From Roseovarius sp. UBA3070 (GTDB lineage Bacteria; Pseudomonadota; Alphaproteobacteria; Rhodobacterales; Rhodobacteraceae), in the NCBI GenBank assembly GCA_002366775.1, contig DFBW01000017.1, positions 1 through 5,168 on the forward strand: DNA of 5,168 bases, written 5' to 3'. The translations under genes and the position numbers were made by a program. The notes beneath the pieces are model-generated. The model searched no databases. It was not told the DNA's origin and was given only the letters and a program-made list of their open reading frames with translations. Of the stretch, positions 1 through 5,168 are shown piece after piece (within the stretch, counting starts at the first letter, position 1; each line of letters opens with the position of its first letter).

Positions 1-642
1 TTGAAACTTATAACTGGCCTTTTTCCTAAGATCACGTCATTCAGGAAAAAAGCGGAATATTTGGCAGCGGAGCGCCTACACTTGGCCAAGCCCGAGACCT
101 GGAACCTGAAAAAGACCGTCGTGCTGGTGGGCATGATGGGGGCCGGAAAAACCGCCGTGGGCAAGGCTTTGGCGGGGCTGTTGGATGTGCCGTTTCTGGA
201 TTCGGACGCTGAGATCGAAACTGCCGCCAATATGTCGATTGCCGAGATATTTGAGCGTGATGGGGAAGCATTTTTCCGGGACCGCGAAACCGAAGTGATC
301 GACCGTCTGTTGGAAAATTCACCAGCTGTCCTCTCAACCGGCGGAGGGGCGTTCCTGGCCGAAAGAAACCGTGACTTGATCTCGCAAAAAGGGGTTTCGG
401 TTTGGCTTAAGGCGGATATGAACCTGTTATGGAGCCGGGTAAAACACAAAGATACCAGGCCCTTACTGCGCACATCTAATCCTTATGAAACCTTGCGAGA
501 GATATATGATGCGCGCGTGCCGATCTATGCGCTGGCCGATTTGGCGGTAGACGCAAACCCGCAATTCACAATTGATACGATGGCTGGGCAAGTGATTCAG
601 ACTCTGGCCACTCGCAAGGACGTTCTGGAGGCGCAGACATGA
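1..642 (+). CDS. aroK: Shikimate kinase (start uncertain; TTG at 82 likely)
   Basis: Cytoplasmic enzyme that phosphorylates shikimate at the 3-hydroxyl with ATP, in the shikimate pathway to chorismate and aromatic amino acids. Numbered from the TTG at position 1, the Walker A P-loop is GMMGAGKT (residues 44-51). The shikimate-binding LDSD is at 66-69, FFRDRE with its conserved Arg is at 91-96, the GGG loop is at 114-116, the lid arginine is in DTRPLL (151-156), and RVPIY is at 172-176. All signature residues are present, so the enzyme should be active. The frame is open to the window edge, so I keep the whole of it. However, bases 1-60 are only about 35% GC and the encoded first 27 residues match no family feature. 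The TTG at 82 has GGAG at 69-72 and would give 186 residues, nearer the usual family length; TTG at 61 is another option. The gene overlaps aroB by 4 bp and is surely co-transcribed with it. Function is secure, the start is not. Confidence 0.95.
   Translation: MKLITGLFPKITSFRKKAEYLAAERLHLAKPETWNLKKTVVLVGMMGAGKTAVGKALAGLLDVPFLDSDAEIETAANMSIAEIFERDGEAFFRDRETEVIDRLLENSPAVLSTGGGAFLAERNRDLISQKGVSVWLKADMNLLWSRVKHKDTRPLLRTSNPYETLREIYDARVPIYALADLAVDANPQFTIDTMAGQVIQTLATRKDVLEAQT
69..72 (+). promoter_or_regulatory. Candidate ribosome binding site for aroK TTG-82
   Basis: GGAG sits nine bases before the TTG at 82, the best-placed Shine-Dalgarno match near any candidate aroK start. The AGGA at 43-46 lies 14 bases before TTG-61, which is long, and nothing before position 1 can be seen. 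Together with the low GC of bases 1-60 this favours TTG-82 as the true start, making 1-81 leader or promoter DNA. Confidence 0.45.
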
Positions 643-1745
643 GCGAAACCGTACATGTTGATCTGGGTGATCGAGCCTATGATGTCATGATCGGGCCGGG
701 ATTGTTGGACCAAGCTGGCGCATTGATTGCGCCGCTGTTGACGCGCCCGCGCGTGGCGATTGTGACCGATGAAAATGTGGGTGCTCTACATCTGGAGACG
801 TTATGTAACGGTTTGAAAAGTCATGGTATATCAAGTGAAAGCCTGACGCTTCCCGCGGGTGAGGCCACCAAATCATGGCCGCACCTGGAACGCACCGTGG
901 AATGGTTGCTGGACCAGAAAATTGAACGCAACGACGTGGTTGTTGCCTTTGGTGGCGGGGTAATCGGCGATCTGGTTGGTTTTGCGGCCGCAATTTTGCG
1001 CCGCGGCGTGCGGTTTGTGCAGGTGCCGACCAGCCTGTTGGCGCAGGTTGACAGTTCGGTCGGGGGCAAGACCGGGATCAATGCCCCACATGGCAAAAAC
1101 CTGATTGGTGCATTTCATCAACCCAGTCTGGTGCTTGCTGATATCGACGTGCTTGGAACCCTGAAAGAGCGCGACTATCTGGCAGGATATGGCGAGGTCG
1201 TGAAGTACGGACTGTTGGGAGATCATGATTTCTTTCAGTGGCTTGAAGGGAATGCTTCACGCGCAGCACAGGGTGATATGCAAGCCCGGATCGCGGCTGT
1301 CAAACGTTCGGTTCAGATGAAAGCCGACATCGTGCAACGCGATGAAACTGAACAAGGCGACCGTGCGTTGTTGAACCTTGGGCATACGTTTTGCCATGCG
1401 TTGGAGGCGGCGACGGGGTATTCCGACCGGCTGTTGCATGGCGAGGGTGTGGCGATTGGCTGTGCGTTGGCGTTTGAGTTGTCTGCGCGGATGGGCTTGT
1501 GTTCGCAAGAAGACCCCAGCCGTGTGCGCGCGCATCTGCACGAGATGAAGATGAAGGTCGATCTATCTGATATTGATGGAGAATTACCAAACGCCGAAAA
1601 GCTGGTTGAGCTGATGGCACAGGATAAAAAGGTCGTAAACGGCCGCTTGAATTTTATTCTGGCACGCGGCATTGGCGAGGCGTTTGTGACCGCTGACGTC
1701 AACCCGGATGATGTGCGCGCGGTATTGAACGACGCGCTGCGCTGA
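639..1745 (+). CDS. aroB: 3-dehydroquinate synthase
   Basis: Cytoplasmic NAD+- and divalent-metal-dependent enzyme that converts DAHP to 3-dehydroquinate, the second step of the shikimate pathway. The 368 residues are full length for the family. The NAD-binding loop GGGVIGD is at 105-111. The active-site stretch QVPTSLLAQVDSSVGGKTG runs from about 128 to 146, with Asp138 and Lys144. HGKN (151-154) supplies Lys153 and Asn154, and YGEVVK (184-189) supplies Glu186 and Lys189. NLGHTFCHA (246-254) and LLHGEG (265-270) supply His249, His253 and His267. By correspondence with the Aspergillus enzyme, Glu186, His249 and His267 are the metal ligands. The ATG at 639 lies inside the aroK stop (ATGA overlap), with GGAG at 627-630 eight bases upstream, so translation is probably coupled to aroK. 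Its stop is 24 bp from the converging arsH stop. No missing key residue was seen. Confidence 0.98.
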   Translation: MSETVHVDLGDRAYDVMIGPGLLDQAGALIAPLLTRPRVAIVTDENVGALHLETLCNGLKSHGISSESLTLPAGEATKSWPHLERTVEWLLDQKIERNDVVVAFGGGVIGDLVGFAAAILRRGVRFVQVPTSLLAQVDSSVGGKTGINAPHGKNLIGAFHQPSLVLADIDVLGTLKERDYLAGYGEVVKYGLLGDHDFFQWLEGNASRAAQGDMQARIAAVKRSVQMKADIVQRDETEQGDRALLNLGHTFCHALEAATGYSDRLLHGEGVAIGCALAFELSARMGLCSQEDPSRVRAHLHEMKMKVDLSDIDGELPNAEKLVELMAQDKKVVNGRLNFILARGIGEAFVTADVNPDDVRAVLNDALR

Positions 1746-1752
1746 TCAAAGG

Positions 1753-1766
1753 GTTTTACGCGAAAC
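1753..1766. other. Imperfect palindrome in the aroB/arsH convergent gap
   Basis: The 24-bp gap between the converging stop codons holds GTTTTACGCGAAAC, whose outer GTTT/AAAC and central CG are symmetric. It is the only structure I see that might help end transcription here. The stem is short and is not followed by a T-run on either strand, so it is not a convincing intrinsic terminator. Its role is unknown. Confidence 0.2.
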
Positions 1767-1769
1767 GCT

Positions 1770-2510
1770 CTAGGTGCTGTCTGTTTTTGATGCATTGACC
1801 CGCTTTGACAACTCCTTGGTGCTTTCCACACGTTCCGAGTAGCGATCGGTCAGATAGCTGCTTTGGCCACGGGTCAGCAACGTGAATTTCACCAGTTCCT
1901 CCATGACATCGACCACACGATTATAAAACGGGCCGGGGTTCATGCGCCCTGATGTGTCAAATTCATCCCATGCTTTGGGCACCGAGGCCTGATTGGGGAT
2001 AGTGATCAGTCGCATCCAGCGGCCAAGAATGCGCATCTGGTTAACGCTGTTAAAACTCTGCGAGCCACCCGATACCTGCGCAATGGCAAGCGTCTTGCCT
2101 TGTGTGGGGCGAATGCCGCCGATGGGGGCAAGGGGGATCCAGTCAATCTGGGTTTTCATGATCCCGGTCATGGCACCGTGGCGTTCGGGGCTAACCCAGA
2201 CCATGCCCTCGGACCACATCACCTGGTCGCGCAGTTCCACCACTTTCGGGTGGCTGGCCTCGGCATCATCGGGCAGGGGCAGGCCTGAGGGATTGAATAT
2301 GCGTGTTTGCGCCCCAAATCGTTGCAGGATGCGCGCCGCTTCCTCGGCCAGGAACCGGGAATAGGAGTGTTCACGCAAGGACCCATAGAGCAGCAGGAAA
2401 CGCGGCGCGTGGTCGGGGCGGTTTGCAGGGATCAGTTGATCTTCGTCAATCGCGTGAAATTTTGTGTCATCAATGTTGGGCGTATCAGCCAAGGTGCTCA
2501 CCGTTTTCAT
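1770..2510 (-). CDS. arsH: ArsH, NADPH-dependent FMN reductase / organoarsenical oxidase
   Basis: ArsH proteins are cytoplasmic flavodoxin-fold FMN enzymes of arsenic operons. Characterised members oxidise trivalent methylated or aromatic arsenicals to the less toxic pentavalent forms using NADPH, and also show general quinone or FMN reductase activity. The 246 residues show the FMN-phosphate loop [10 protein letters not shown] (43-52) and the flavin-contacting [10 protein letters not shown] (107-116). TQIDWIPL (120-127), TQGKTLA (136-142), [10 protein letters not shown] (145-154), and the family's C-terminal [12 protein letters not shown] (203-214) with DRYSER (222-227) are also present. Residues 1-35 are a poorly conserved leader. 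It is the last gene of the operon, 6 bp after the channel gene. No Shine-Dalgarno sequence precedes the ATG, so it may be translated by re-initiation after that stop; GTG and TTG codons at residues 4 and 7 are alternative starts. The family assignment is very secure; the exact substrate in this organism is inferred. Confidence 0.95.
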   Translation of the reverse strand: MKTVSTLADTPNIDDTKFHAIDEDQLIPANRPDHAPRFLLLYGSLREHSYSRFLAEEAARILQRFGAQTRIFNPSGLPLPDDAEASHPKVVELRDQVMWSEGMVWVSPERHGAMTGIMKTQIDWIPLAPIGGIRPTQGKTLAIAQVSGGSQSFNSVNQMRILGRWMRLITIPNQASVPKAWDEFDTSGRMNPGPFYNRVVDVMEELVKFTLLTRGQSSYLTDRYSERVESTKELSKRVNASKTDST

Positions 2511-2516
2511 TCAGGT

Positions 2517-3197
2517 TTATTTTGCGGCGTTGAGGTTGGATTGTGACATCAACAACCAGCCAAAGAGCGCGACAGCGATTGTCGCGCCGATCAGTTGGGC
2601 TGCGATGAATGGCAGCACATCTGCGGGATGAATGCCGGCAAATGTATCAGAAAACGCACGCCCAATGGTGACGGCCGGATTGGCAAAGGAGGTGGATGCA
2701 GTGAACCAATAGGCGGCTGTGATATAGAGCCCGACCAGCCAGGCCACGCCATCACTTTTGAACCGGATACCCGCCAGAATCACCCCGACAAGCCCGAAGG
2801 TAGCGACAATTTCGGAAAACCACTGGGCCGCGCCGGTGCGTTGGGTGGTTGAGGCTTGCAGCAAGGATAGATCAAACATGGCGTGGGCAATCACGCTGCC
2901 CAGGATACCGCCGATGATTTGCACCGCGATATAGGCCATGGCGATAGGCAAGGCGATGTCACGGCGCAGCCAGAACGCCAGCGAAACAGCGGGGTTGAAA
3001 TGCGCACTCGATATCGGGCCAAGGATGGTGATCAGCACCACCAGAATGGCACCAGTGGGCAGGGTGTTGCCCAGCAGGGCCAAGGCGACATCATCTGTCA
3101 GCTGATCGGCCATGATGCCCGAACCAACGACCGTGCCAACCAACAATGTGGTGCCGAGTGCTTCGGCCACGAGGCGGCGGGAAAGCGAGAAAGTCAT
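2517..3197 (-). CDS. aqpS: AqpS-like aquaglyceroporin, arsenite channel
   Basis: Inner-membrane channel of the MIP family. In ars operons such channels let As(OH)3 made by ArsC flow out down its gradient, replacing an ArsB or Acr3 pump. The 226 residues give six hydrophobic spans (roughly 10-30, 40-60, 82-106, 127-143, 150-168 and 193-216). The two half-helix motifs are HFNPAVSL (66-73, NPA at 68-70) and FANPAVTIGR (171-180, NPA at 173-175). Each half has its conserved Glu (12 in AEALGT, 129 in SEIVATFG). Canonical members have Arg directly after the second NPA; here it is Val176, so the ar/R filter lacks its arginine. I recall the S. meliloti AqpS sharing this substitution. The ATG overlaps the arsC stop (ATGA). 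AGGA lies 12 bases upstream, so coupling to arsC is likely. Transport of arsenite, rather than glycerol or water, is inferred from the operon. Confidence 0.93.
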   Translation of the reverse strand: MTFSLSRRLVAEALGTTLLVGTVVGSGIMADQLTDDVALALLGNTLPTGAILVVLITILGPISSAHFNPAVSLAFWLRRDIALPIAMAYIAVQIIGGILGSVIAHAMFDLSLLQASTTQRTGAAQWFSEIVATFGLVGVILAGIRFKSDGVAWLVGLYITAAYWFTASTSFANPAVTIGRAFSDTFAGIHPADVLPFIAAQLIGATIAVALFGWLLMSQSNLNAAK

Positions 3198-3715
3198 GCG
3201 GGTTGAGTGTCCTGCTGATCGTGTGTTTGAGCGATTGCATCCAACTCATGTTGCAGGCTGGGCCCGTCGAGAGAGGTCAGCGGCAGATTGACGAAAATCG
3301 AGATGCGGTTGCGCAGCATTTGATAGGCCGCATGGAAGGCAAGGGCGATCTGGGCCTCGGTGCCGGTGGCTGCGGCCGGGTCGGGCAGGCCCCAATGGGC
3401 GCTTATCGGTTGGCTTGGCCAAAAAGGGCAAGGTTCAGCGGCAGCGGAATCACAAACCGTAAAGACAAAATCCATCTTGGGCGCATCTGGCCCTGAGAAT
3501 TCATCCCAGCTTTTGGAGCGCAGCTGGCTGGTATCGTAGTTCAGGCTTTGCAGCAATGTCAGCGCATGGGGGTTGGGCGCGCCGGTAGGTTGGGACCCGG
3601 CAGAAAAGCCACGGAATTTCCCCATGCTTTCACGGGTTATGATGGCCTCGGCCATTAAGGAACGCGCGGAATTTCCGGTGCACAGGAACAGGACGTTTTG
3701 GGGGGTGTTGGTCAT
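3194..3715 (-). CDS. arsC: Arsenate reductase, LMW-protein-tyrosine-phosphatase type
   Basis: Cytoplasmic enzyme that reduces arsenate to arsenite so that it can leave through the channel and be sensed by ArsR. The 173-residue protein has the low-molecular-weight phosphatase fold. The P-loop CTGNSARS (12-19, C-x5-R) provides nucleophile Cys12 and Arg18. FTVCDSA (85-91) provides Cys88, Cys96 follows in EPCPFWP, and the DP motif in GLPDP (109-113) provides acid Asp112. The 12/88/96 cysteine set resembles the 10/82/89 triad of the S. aureus pI258 enzyme, so a thiol-relay mechanism recycled by thioredoxin or glutaredoxin is likely; which donor cannot be told. The C-terminal tail after about 145 is longer than in the pI258 type. 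It follows arsR by 12 bp, with AAAGAGA six bases before the ATG, and overlaps the channel gene by 4 bp. A plain tyrosine phosphatase is unlikely given Cys88/Cys96 and the context. Confidence 0.95.
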   Translation of the reverse strand: MTNTPQNVLFLCTGNSARSLMAEAIITRESMGKFRGFSAGSQPTGAPNPHALTLLQSLNYDTSQLRSKSWDEFSGPDAPKMDFVFTVCDSAAAEPCPFWPSQPISAHWGLPDPAAATGTEAQIALAFHAAYQMLRNRISIFVNLPLTSLDGPSLQHELDAIAQTHDQQDTQPA

Positions 3716-3727
3716 GACTGGTCTCTT

Positions 3728-4060
3728 TCAGCAGGGGCAGGCGATTTGGGACAAAAGGGGTTGGCATTGTTCTGGTTGGCCGCCGCAGCAATCCTCAACC
3801 AGAAAGCCGAGAAGGCCGCGAATACCGTCCAGATTGGCGTGATAACGGATTGAGCGCCCCTCGCGGGTGCTGGTGATGAGCCCGGCGTGTTGCAGGATCG
3901 ACAGGTTGGTGGACATGGTGTTTTGCCGCGCGCCAAGGGTGGTGGCGATTTCACCGGCAGGCAAGCCGGTAGGCCCTGCACGCATCAACAGGCGAAAGGC
4001 ATTCAGCCGGGCCTCCTGAGACAGGGCGGAGAGGGCAGAGAGGGCGTCTGGTGTATCCAT
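3728..4060 (-). CDS. arsR: ArsR-family As(III)-responsive repressor
   Basis: Winged-helix homodimer of the ArsR/SmtB family, expected to repress its own operon and release DNA on binding As(III) or Sb(III). The 110 residues contain the family opening LSALSQEARLNAFRLL (10-25) and PAGEIATTLG (34-43). The recognition helix region is QNTMSTNLSILQHAGLI (46-62), followed by the wing TREGRSIRYHAN (65-76). The classical ELCVCDL metal site is absent. Instead five cysteines crowd the last 20 residues (91, 92, 99, 108, 110). The Cys-Cys-x6-Cys spacing is close to the Cys95/96/102 site of the Acidithiobacillus ferrooxidans ArsR, so that is the probable sensor site. It is the first gene of the operon; an in-frame TGA two codons upstream of the ATG excludes an earlier start. 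The probable operator directly abuts the ATG, so the ribosome-binding region is missing (see the operator entry). Confidence 0.95.
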   Translation of the reverse strand: MDTPDALSALSALSQEARLNAFRLLMRAGPTGLPAGEIATTLGARQNTMSTNLSILQHAGLITSTREGRSIRYHANLDGIRGLLGFLVEDCCGGQPEQCQPLLSQIACPC

Positions 4061-4080
4061 ATATCAAGAATTATTGATAT
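4061..4080 (-). promoter_or_regulatory. Probable ArsR operator abutting the arsR start codon
   Basis: A 20-bp palindrome with perfect 7-bp arms ATATCAA/TTGATAT and a symmetric AATT core; only the pair at 4068/4073 is mismatched. The symmetry partly continues outward over the ATG itself (4058-4060 with 4081-4083). The ATCAA...TTGAT form fits operators of ArsR-family repressors, and its position in front of arsR makes autorepression likely. It leaves zero bases between operator and start codon, so repressor bound here would cover the presumed -10 element and transcription start. Confidence 0.8.
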
Positions 4081-4096
4081 GTGAGTTTTGACGCAA
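4068..4096 (-). promoter_or_regulatory. Candidate ars operon promoter
   Basis: On the minus strand TTGCGT (4096-4091) is a reasonable -35. Two -10 readings fit behind it: AATAAT (4075-4070, five of six matches to TATAAT but a 15-bp spacer) or TAATTC (4073-4068, a weak match with a 17-bp spacer). Both lie inside the palindrome and put the transcription start at about 4060-4064, at or within a few bases of the arsR ATG. No better sigma-70 pair was seen between tyrS and arsR. The exact hexamers are uncertain. Confidence 0.45.
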
Positions 4097-4131
4097 GAGG
4101 AATTTTGTGAATGTTTTATGACGGGAACGGC

Positions 4132-4174
4132 CATTTTTCACGCGGAAAATGAGATGGAAAATGTGCATTTTCCA
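4132..4174. repeat. Cluster of GGAAAATG/CATTTTCC units forming two palindromes
   Basis: Three exact copies of one octamer lie here: GGAAAATG at 4144-4151 and 4156-4163 (direct, 12 bp apart) and CATTTTCC at 4166-4173 (inverted). A degenerate inverted copy, CATTTTTC, is at 4132-4139. They pair into an imperfect palindrome at 4132-4151 with CATTTT/AAAATG ends and a perfect one at 4155-4174 with 9-bp arms around a TG centre. A smaller TTTG-TG-CAAA palindrome follows at 4183-4192. The function is unknown. It could be a binding site for a regulator acting on the ars promoter (centre about 100 bp upstream of arsR), a tyrS 3' hairpin, or an intergenic repeat family. No T-run follows, so it is a poor intrinsic terminator. 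Confidence 0.6.
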
Positions 4175-4199
4175 ACTCGGAATTTGTGCAAAGTCCGGG

Positions 4200-4221
4200 A
4201 CTGGCGGGTCAGTCTGCCAGT
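4200..4221 (-). terminator. Weak stem-loop spanning the tyrS stop codon
   Basis: ACTGGC (4200-4205) and GCCAGT (4216-4221) can form a 6-bp stem around a 10-base loop that includes the tyrS stop. No U-tract follows in the tyrS direction, so it is at best part of a factor-dependent or processing signal. If tyrS transcription is not stopped here, it would run into the ars operon. Confidence 0.2.
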
Positions 4222-5168
4222 TTGATCAGGGCATGGCGTTTTTTGCCGGCCGACAGTTTGATCGGAGAGGACAAGGCAGATGCGTCAATCATCAACCCGG
4301 CATTTGTCAGCGGTTCATCGTCCAGCCGCGCGCCATTTTCCGCGATCAGGCGTTTGGCGTCTTTGCCGGATTTGGCAAGGCCGGACTTAACGATCAGCTG
4401 CACGATCGAGATACCATCTGCGATATCCGCGGCGGACACCTCCAAAGTTGGCAGGTCATCCCCGACGCCACCTTTTTCAAACACTTCGCGCGATGTGGCC
4501 TCAGCCGCTGCGGCGGCATCTGCCCCGTGCAGAAGGGTGGTGACTTCGTTGGCCAGCACGATCTTGGCGTCGTTGATGTCTGACCCGGACAGCGCGGCCA
4601 GGCGCTCACATTCCTCCAGGGGCAGCTCGGTATAGAGCTTCAGGAAACGGCCCACATCGGCATCGGTGGTGTTGCGCCAAAACTGCCAGAAGGTGTAGGG
4701 CGCGCACATATCGGCGTTCAGCCAAACTGCGCCATCTGCCGATTTACCCATCTTTTTGCCGTCCGAGGTGGTCAGCAGTGGTGAGGTCAGCCCGAAAATC
4801 TGGTGATCCAGCACACGGCGGGTCAGGTCGATCCCGTTGACAATATTGCCCCATTGATCCGAGCCGCCCATCTGCAACAGGCACCCGTAGCGACGGTTCA
4901 GTTCAAGGAAGTCATAGGCCTGCAGGATCATATAGTTAAACTCAAGAAAGCTGAGCGATTGTTCACGATCAATGCGGGATTTCACGCTTTCAAACGAGAG
5001 CATCCGGTTGACCGAAAAATGCCGCCCGATGTCACGCAGGAAATCGAGGTAATTCAACTCATCCAGCCATTCGGCATTGTTGACCATCTGCGCGCCGGTG
5101 GGCGCATCACTGTAGTCCATATAGGTGGCAAAGACCTTTTGGATGCCGTCGATATTGGCCTGAATTTG
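4209..5168 (-). CDS. tyrS: Tyrosyl-tRNA synthetase, partial (N-terminus outside the window)
   Basis: Class I aminoacyl-tRNA synthetase that charges tRNA-Tyr in the cytoplasm. The frame is open to the window edge. The ATG at 5120 is internal: the upstream 16 codons read as conserved TyrRS sequence and carry no start. About 319 C-terminal residues are seen and roughly 100 are missing, including the HIGH motif. Numbered from that internal Met, the tyrosine-binding pattern Tyr63-x3-Gln67-x2-Asp70 (YMILQAYD) is present, followed by [10 protein letters not shown] (83-92). The second signature is KMGKS (123-127, positions 4740-4754), a variant of KMSKS. A C-terminal S4-like RNA-binding domain runs from about 236 to 300 ([16 protein letters not shown]). 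All visible catalytic residues are intact. The ars operon lies downstream on the same strand, 148 bp from stop to arsR start. The assignment is secure. Confidence 0.97.
   Translation of the reverse strand, partial: QIQANIDGIQKVFATYMDYSDAPTGAQMVNNAEWLDELNYLDFLRDIGRHFSVNRMLSFESVKSRIDREQSLSFLEFNYMILQAYDFLELNRRYGCLLQMGGSDQWGNIVNGIDLTRRVLDHQIFGLTSPLLTTSDGKKMGKSADGAVWLNADMCAPYTFWQFWRNTTDADVGRFLKLYTELPLEECERLAALSGSDINDAKIVLANEVTTLLHGADAAAAAEATSREVFEKGGVGDDLPTLEVSAADIADGISIVQLIVKSGLAKSGKDAKRLIAENGARLDDEPLTNAGLMIDASALSSPIKLSAGKKRHALIKLAD

Noticed and set aside
1..32. TTGAAA (1-6) with TAAGAT (27-32) as a promoter for aroK.
   Set aside because: The spacer is 20 bp, too long for a normal sigma-70 promoter, and the upstream sequence is outside the window.
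1313..1831. A 172-codon minus-strand open frame over the 3' half of aroB, and shorter antisense frames elsewhere in aroK and aroB.
   Set aside because: They lie opposite conserved aroB or aroK codons, their translations show no family motif and are rich in Arg, Pro and Ser, as is common for antisense frames of GC-rich genes.
1993..2364. Plus-strand frames of 60-123 codons opposite arsH.
   Set aside because: They are shadows of a gene whose every motif is intact on the other strand; no start site or recognisable domain supports them.
2595..3496. Plus-strand frames opposite the channel gene and arsC.
   Set aside because: Their compositions are unnatural for real proteins and both minus-strand genes are unambiguous.
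4155..4174. The perfect palindrome as a rho-independent terminator of tyrS.
   Set aside because: The stem is AT-rich with a very tight loop and no T-run follows in the tyrS direction, so a protein-binding site or repeat is at least as likely.
4149..4635. Two plus-strand frames of about 145 codons opposite the end of tyrS.
   Set aside because: They cover the conserved S4 domain codons of tyrS on the other strand and have no motif of their own.
1..5168. CRISPR array, tRNA or rRNA gene, IS element, or att site.
   Set aside because: No regularly spaced repeats, cloverleaf-like sequence, transposase or terminal inverted repeats were seen; nearly all of the window is occupied by the seven genes.

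Overview
The window looks like chromosomal DNA of an alphaproteobacterium, most likely of the Rhodobacteraceae/Roseobacter type. This is an inference from the protein sequences (shikimate kinase, TyrS, an AqpS-type arsenic operon), the moderately high GC with an AT-rich gap and gene ends, and the tight gene packing; no rRNA or other marker is present. It holds seven genes: two housekeeping blocks flanking a compact arsenic-resistance operon.

Positions 1-1745 (+ strand) carry aroK (shikimate kinase) and aroB (3-dehydroquinate synthase), joined by a 4-bp ATGA overlap and evidently one operon of the shikimate pathway. The aroK frame is open to the window edge, but the first 60 bases are AT-rich. 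A TTG at 82 preceded by GGAG is the likelier start.

Positions 1770-4060 (- strand) carry, in transcription order, arsR, arsC, an AqpS-like aquaglyceroporin gene and arsH, with gaps of 12 bp, a 4-bp overlap and 6 bp. ArsR is the As(III)-sensing repressor, ArsC reduces arsenate to arsenite, the channel lets arsenite (and possibly methylated arsenicals) leave down its gradient, and ArsH probably handles trivalent organoarsenicals with NADPH and FMN. No ArsB or Acr3 pump is present. This is the type of pathway known from Sinorhizobium meliloti, but arsC and the channel gene appear in a different order. The end of arsH converges on the end of aroB with only 24 bp between stop codons.

Positions 4061-4208 are the only sizeable non-coding stretch. 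A near-perfect 20-bp palindrome (4061-4080), the probable ArsR operator, abuts the arsR ATG. This leaves no room for a Shine-Dalgarno sequence and suggests a leaderless or near-leaderless arsR mRNA. Further upstream lies a cluster of GGAAAATG/CATTTTCC units forming two palindromes of unknown function.

Positions 4209-5168 (- strand) are the C-terminal three quarters of tyrS (tyrosyl-tRNA synthetase), cut by the window edge. The ars operon therefore sits between two housekeeping loci. I do not see a wholly new system: the main points of interest are the pump-less ars operon, its unusual operator/start arrangement, the arginine-less channel filter, and the unexplained palindrome cluster.
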